Below, one piece after another: positions 4,988 through 7,697 of a DNA stretch of 7,697 bases. Origin of the DNA: Nitrospirota bacterium (lineage in GTDB: Bacteria > Nitrospirota > Thermodesulfovibrionia > Thermodesulfovibrionales > JdFR-88). The number at the start of each line of letters is the position of its first letter. Position 1 is the stretch's first letter. The notes under the pieces are model-generated. The model did not search any database. It saw only the letters and a list, made by a program, of their open reading frames with translations, and was not told the DNA's origin. Location of the stretch: assembly GCA_021790695.1 (NCBI GenBank), contig JAJYGJ010000225.1:1-7697 (forward strand), in the 5' to 3' direction. The position numbers were made by a program, and so were the translations under genes.

Positions 4988-6776
4988 CGCGACCGTCGAG
5001 CGGAAAACCGGCAGGGCTTCCATGGCCGCCCTGCTTAGAAAAATCACTGGGCATGAGCACACGGCCCTGATTGTCCTGTCCGTCATTGTCGGGGTCCTGG
5101 CCGGCCTTGCAAACGTCTTTCTGCACGCCACCCTGGACTTCGTTCATCACATCTTTTTTACAAAGGCGGGAGGCTTTCTTTCACTCGAGCGGGGTGGATG
5201 GCACAAGCTGCTGCTTCCCCTCCTGCCCATGGGCGGCATGCTTCTGCTGATACCGCTGTCCCTTGCCTTCCCCGGAGAGATAAACGGCTACGGGTTCCCG
5301 AAATTCCTCGAAAAAGTGAACATAAAGGGCGGCGTTATCAAGATAAGGAACATCGTGCTTAAGACCCTTTCCGTCGGGTTGACCATAGGCAGCGGCGGGT
5401 CGGCCGGCGTGGAGGGCCCGATAGCCATAATCGGCGGCACCGTGGGCTCCGGGATGGGGCAGCTCGTCAGGGCCTCCGGCAACAGGATGAAGATCCTCAT
5501 AGCGGCCGGCGCGGGAGCGGGCATAGCGGACACCTTCAATGCCCCCATCGCGGGGGTGATGTTCGCCATGGAGATAGTGCTGCTGGGAGATTATGAGATT
5601 TCCTCCTTCGCCGCCATCGTCATAGCCGCGGCGATGGCCACGGTTATAACGAGGGCCATTTACGGCCCCAATCCGTCCTTGAATCCGGCCTTCACGGTGC
5701 CGGAGTACCATTTGAAAAGCATGGCCGAGTTGCCGCTGTACATGGTATTCGGGGTTCTTATGGGCTTTCTGGGCGTCTTTTATATAAAGGTCTTCCACGG
5801 CATCACGGACATATTCGAGAAAAAGATCAATATCCACGCGCAGTTGAAGCCCGTACTCGGGGCTTTAATGATAGGCCTGATCGGCATATTCCTGCCGCAG
5901 GTCATGGGCAACGGTTACGACATCCTCAGCCTGGCCATGGTCGGCAAGATAACCTTCATGATCGTCCTGCTGCTCACCCTTTTCAAGATCGTGGCCACCG
6001 CCATAACCATCGGCTCCGGCGGCTCGGGCGGCGTCTTCGCCCCTTCGCTTTTCATCGGGGGCATGGCCGGCGAGACGTACGGCTACATTGTCCACTGGCT
6101 TTTCCCCAGCTTTACGGCGTCTCCCGAGGCCTATGCCACCGTGGGGATAGGCTCTTTCCTCGCCGCGGCGACCCATGCGCCGCTTACGGGGATTTTTCTC
6201 ATGTTCGAGATGACGGGAAACTACCGGGTAATAGTCCCCGTCATGCTGTCGGCCATAATCGGCACTATCGTCGCCAAGGGGCTCTGTCACGATTCCATCG
6301 ACACGGTCCCCCTGACAAAGAGGGGCATAAATCTGCACGGGGGCAAGGAAGTGGCCATCATGAGCAGCATAAAGGTGGCGGACGTCATGAGGAAGGATTT
6401 CATTACGACAGGGGAAGGATCGACGCTCGACATGATCATAACCGACATGGTCAGCAAAGAGAAATTCTATGTCCCCGTGGTCGATGCCGGAGGGCTTATG
6501 ACGGGTATAATCTCCATTCAGGACGTAAGGCCGGTGCTCTATGAGGATGACGTCAAGAGCATAGTCTCCGCAAAGCACCTGGCGACGGAGAATGTAGTGG
6601 TGCTCCACCCGAGCGATAACCTGAACACCGCCATGGCGCAGTTTGCCATGAAAGACATCGACGAGATACCGGTAGTGCCCAGGGACAACCCCAGAAAGGT
6701 CATAGCCATGGTAACCAGGCGGGACCTGATCACGGCCTACAACAAGGAAGTGCTTAAAAAGTCGCACTCCCACTAG
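4974..6776 (+). CDS. CLC-type anion channel/transporter with two C-terminal CBS domains
   Basis: Inner-membrane CLC protein of 600 residues: CLC core at about 28-437, then paired CBS domains at about 465-590 that in relatives bind adenine nucleotides and modulate gating. CLC signatures are present: GYGFP (105-109, the GSGIP position), GVEGP (145-149) with gating Glu147, FNAPIAGVMFAME (188-200), GSGGVFAP (350-357) with Phe355, and EMTGNY (412-417) with the anion-binding Tyr417. Two positions depart from the E. coli exchanger: the internal proton glutamate (E203) aligns with Ile201, and the central serine of GSGIP aligns with Tyr106. Loss of the internal glutamate suggests a channel or an exchanger with altered proton coupling. 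AGGTGG lies only 3 bases before ATG 4974; ATG 5022 (Met17, after GGCAGGG) is an alternative that keeps the whole core. It follows the TauE-like gene on the same strand, so both may handle anions. The transported anion cannot be fixed from sequence. Confidence 0.94.
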   Translation: MDVVSATVERKTGRASMAALLRKITGHEHTALIVLSVIVGVLAGLANVFLHATLDFVHHIFFTKAGGFLSLERGGWHKLLLPLLPMGGMLLLIPLSLAFPGEINGYGFPKFLEKVNIKGGVIKIRNIVLKTLSVGLTIGSGGSAGVEGPIAIIGGTVGSGMGQLVRASGNRMKILIAAGAGAGIADTFNAPIAGVMFAMEIVLLGDYEISSFAAIVIAAAMATVITRAIYGPNPSLNPAFTVPEYHLKSMAELPLYMVFGVLMGFLGVFYIKVFHGITDIFEKKINIHAQLKPVLGALMIGLIGIFLPQVMGNGYDILSLAMVGKITFMIVLLLTLFKIVATAITIGSGGSGGVFAPSLFIGGMAGETYGYIVHWLFPSFTASPEAYATVGIGSFLAAATHAPLTGIFLMFEMTGNYRVIVPVMLSAIIGTIVAKGLCHDSIDTVPLTKRGINLHGGKEVAIMSSIKVADVMRKDFITTGEGSTLDMIITDMVSKEKFYVPVVDAGGLMTGIISIQDVRPVLYEDDVKSIVSAKHLATENVVVLHPSDNLNTAMAQFAMKDIDEIPVVPRDNPRKVIAMVTRRDLITAYNKEVLKKSHSH

Positions 6777-7009
6777 TATGGTCAAGTCATTGATCCCCGT
6801 TTCATCTCTGTCCGAAAAAGTTTTCGCAAACACCGCGGGACGTCATGCCTGAGTGTCTTAACCGGCCATCCATTTTTAAAAAAACAATTTTGAGACAGGT
6901 CCTTTCCATCTTTAAAAAAACCCCGGAATGTAATACACTTATCGAATGGATTTGCCTTGAACAGCGAATGTTTATGCGCGAAAATATCCTGATGAAAGGA
7001 GTGCTTTAA
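6777..7009. other. Intergenic region upstream of the usp gene
   Basis: No convincing gene in these 233 bases; a 24-codon ORF at 6778 lacks a ribosome site. The region carries a palindrome CGAAAA-AG-TTTTCG at 6813-6826, a 16-bp direct repeat with 36-base spacing, and GGAATGTAAT at 6925-6934, which also occurs upstream of the TauE-like gene. No strong sigma70 promoter stands out. TTGAGA at 6890-6895 with TAAAAA at 6913-6918 is the best weak candidate. Confidence 0.6.
6870..6921 (+). repeat. 16-bp direct repeat pair upstream of usp
   Basis: CCATTTTTAAAAAAAC (6870-6885) and CCATCTTTAAAAAAAC (6906-6921) differ at one base and start 36 bases apart. The A-tracts may bend DNA or act as UP-like elements. 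Low-complexity content makes a chance origin possible. Confidence 0.45.
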
Positions 7010-7441
7010 ATGACAGGAAAAATGCTCGTCGGCTTCGACGGATCCGAGGAATCATACAAGGCCTTTGATTTTGCGCTTGAACTGGCCACATCATGCAAAG
7101 TCCCGGCCCCGGAGATTTTTGTGCTTTCGGTGATCCGGCCCCCGGAGGGCCTGAATCTCGTTGACAAGAACAGTCTGATCGATGAAGCCACCCAACAGTT
7201 CAAAGAACAATTCAAGGACCTTGAGGGCAAGGCCGGTGCAAGCAATTTCAAGATCAGCAGCGAAATCGCCGTGGGGCACCCGGCTGATACGATCATAAAG
7301 TACGCCAGGAACATGGATTGTCCGATGGTAATAGTTGGCCACAAGGGCAGATCAAAGATCGCTGGTTTTCTTCTTGGGTCCGTGTCCAGGCATGTCGCCA
7401 CCATGGCCCACTGCACCGTTGTAATTGTCAGGAAGGACTGA
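7010..7441 (+). CDS. Universal stress protein, UspA family, ATP-binding type
   Basis: Single-domain cytoplasmic UspA protein of 143 residues, the usual family length. The N-terminal strand and loop MLVGFDGSEES carries Asp10 at the adenine-binding position. Near the C-terminus G110-H-K-G113, nine residues, then G123-S124 matches the GxxGx9G(S/T) phosphate-binding motif, so nucleotide binding is expected. It probably dimerises through the C-terminal strand CTVVIVRKD. The start is well supported by AAAGGAG (6995-7001) 8 bases upstream of ATG 7010. It stands alone between a 233-base upstream gap and a terminator-like hairpin, suggesting its own transcription unit. Family members respond to starvation, redox or respiratory stress; the exact role here is unknown. 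Confidence 0.95.
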   Translation: MTGKMLVGFDGSEESYKAFDFALELATSCKVPAPEIFVLSVIRPPEGLNLVDKNSLIDEATQQFKEQFKDLEGKAGASNFKISSEIAVGHPADTIIKYARNMDCPMVIVGHKGRSKIAGFLLGSVSRHVATMAHCTVVIVRKD

Positions 7442-7469
7442 AGAAATCCGGCCAGGGATTGAAGCATTC

Positions 7470-7504
7470 GGAGGGCGGCCGAATATGAAAGGCCGCTCTT
7501 TATT
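7470..7504 (+). terminator. Terminator-like hairpin after usp
   Basis: GGAGGGCGGCC (7470-7480) pairs with GGCCGCTCTTT (7491-7501): eight Watson-Crick and three G-U pairs around a 10-base loop, followed by a short T-rich run. It lies 28 bases after the usp stop. The T-tract is modest, so efficiency is uncertain. Overlapping alternative pairings (7466-7471 with 7479-7484; 7480-7485 with 7501-7506) are also possible. Confidence 0.6.
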
Positions 7505-7587
7505 CGTCATGCCCGAAGACCCTGACCGTGGCATGGCCTTGATCCGGCACCCGGGGTGGACCTGTTAATCCCGGGGGCCGCCGTCAA

Positions 7588-7697
7588 ATGAGCAGAAACT
7601 TTCCGCACCCCTATTTCTCCTCGAAACCGAACTGGAAATGGTTCATTGTCTCCACCGTCCTCATAGGCGCGACAATGTCCGCCCTGGACGTAAGCAT
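7588..7697 (+). CDS. N-terminus of probable DHA2-family (EmrB/QacA) MFS efflux permease (partial)
   Basis: ATG 7588 opens a frame that runs off the right edge after 36 complete codons. The peptide starts MSRNFPHPYFSSKPNWKW, then a hydrophobic first membrane segment (about 18-32) ending MSALDVS. A short soluble start followed by TM1 ending in L-D-x-(S/T) is typical of 14-TM DHA2 drug:proton antiporters, where the motif usually continues IVNVALP. GGGGG about 10 bases upstream is a weak ribosome site. Too little is present to name a substrate, and another MFS family is possible. Confidence 0.7.
   Translation, partial: MSRNFPHPYFSSKPNWKWFIVSTVLIGATMSALDVS

Noticed and set aside
6813..6826. CGAAAA-AG-TTTTCG as a hairpin terminator after the CLC gene
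   Set aside because: A two-base loop is too short for a stable hairpin and no T-tract follows; it might be a DNA palindrome but nothing else supports it.
5865..6833. 322-codon minus-strand open frame under the CLC gene
   Set aside because: Antisense to strongly conserved CLC and CBS coding sequence. The peptide is rich in His, Arg, Gly and Asp and has no domain, typical of a shadow of a GC-rich gene.
6778..6852. 24-codon ORF after the CLC gene
   Set aside because: No Shine-Dalgarno and no recognisable similarity; length expected by chance.
6940..6965. Sigma54-type promoter before usp (TGG...TTGCC-like bases)
   Set aside because: The GG and GC elements are not at the required spacing and the match to the consensus is poor.

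Overview
The window looks like a bacterial chromosome segment of moderately high GC with AT-rich intergenic stretches. It holds seven confident genes, one of them running off the left edge, plus a probable eighth running off the right edge. Codon use is rich in ATA and AGG. The pairing of molybdenum-cofactor genes with an FmdE-family protein and a TauE/SafE permease fits an anaerobic lineage such as Desulfobacterota or Nitrospirota. That placement is an inference from gene content; no marker gene is present to prove it.

Left half (1-3666, minus strand): a tightly packed molybdenum operon read right to left. First is a regulator-like fusion (FmdE domain, treble-clef zinc-finger region, ModE-type winged helix; 3666-2704). 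Next is a MoeA/MogA-type molybdopterin-binding protein with an unusual pentapeptide-repeat extension (2723-1497), then the GTP 3',8-cyclase MoaA (1486-503), then the molybdate-binding protein ModA (486 to beyond the window edge). Genes overlap or are separated by 10-16 bases, so co-transcription and translational coupling are likely. The set combines molybdate capture, the first step of molybdopterin synthesis, a later cofactor step and a plausible sensor-regulator.

Centre (3667-3920): a 254-base divergent intergenic region. It holds a good plus-strand sigma70-like promoter whose spacer is filled by a 16-bp palindrome, a possible ModE-like half-site, and a fragment resembling a known dispersed repeat.

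Right half (3921-7697, plus strand): a TauE/SafE anion exporter, a CLC-type anion channel or transporter with two C-terminal CBS domains, a small UspA protein with the ATP-binding motif, a terminator-like hairpin, and the first 36 codons of a probable DHA2 (EmrB/QacA) drug-efflux permease. The intergenic gaps here carry short repeats that may be regulatory. The CLC protein lacks the internal proton glutamate of the E. coli exchanger.

The most interesting object is the FmdE-ModE fusion at the head of the molybdenum operon. It joins a ModE DNA-binding domain to an FmdE domain in place of the usual molybdate-binding MOP domains, suggesting a sensor that reads something other than free molybdate. 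Next come the 15-bp tandem repeat inside the molybdopterin-binding gene and the palindrome-in-spacer promoter.
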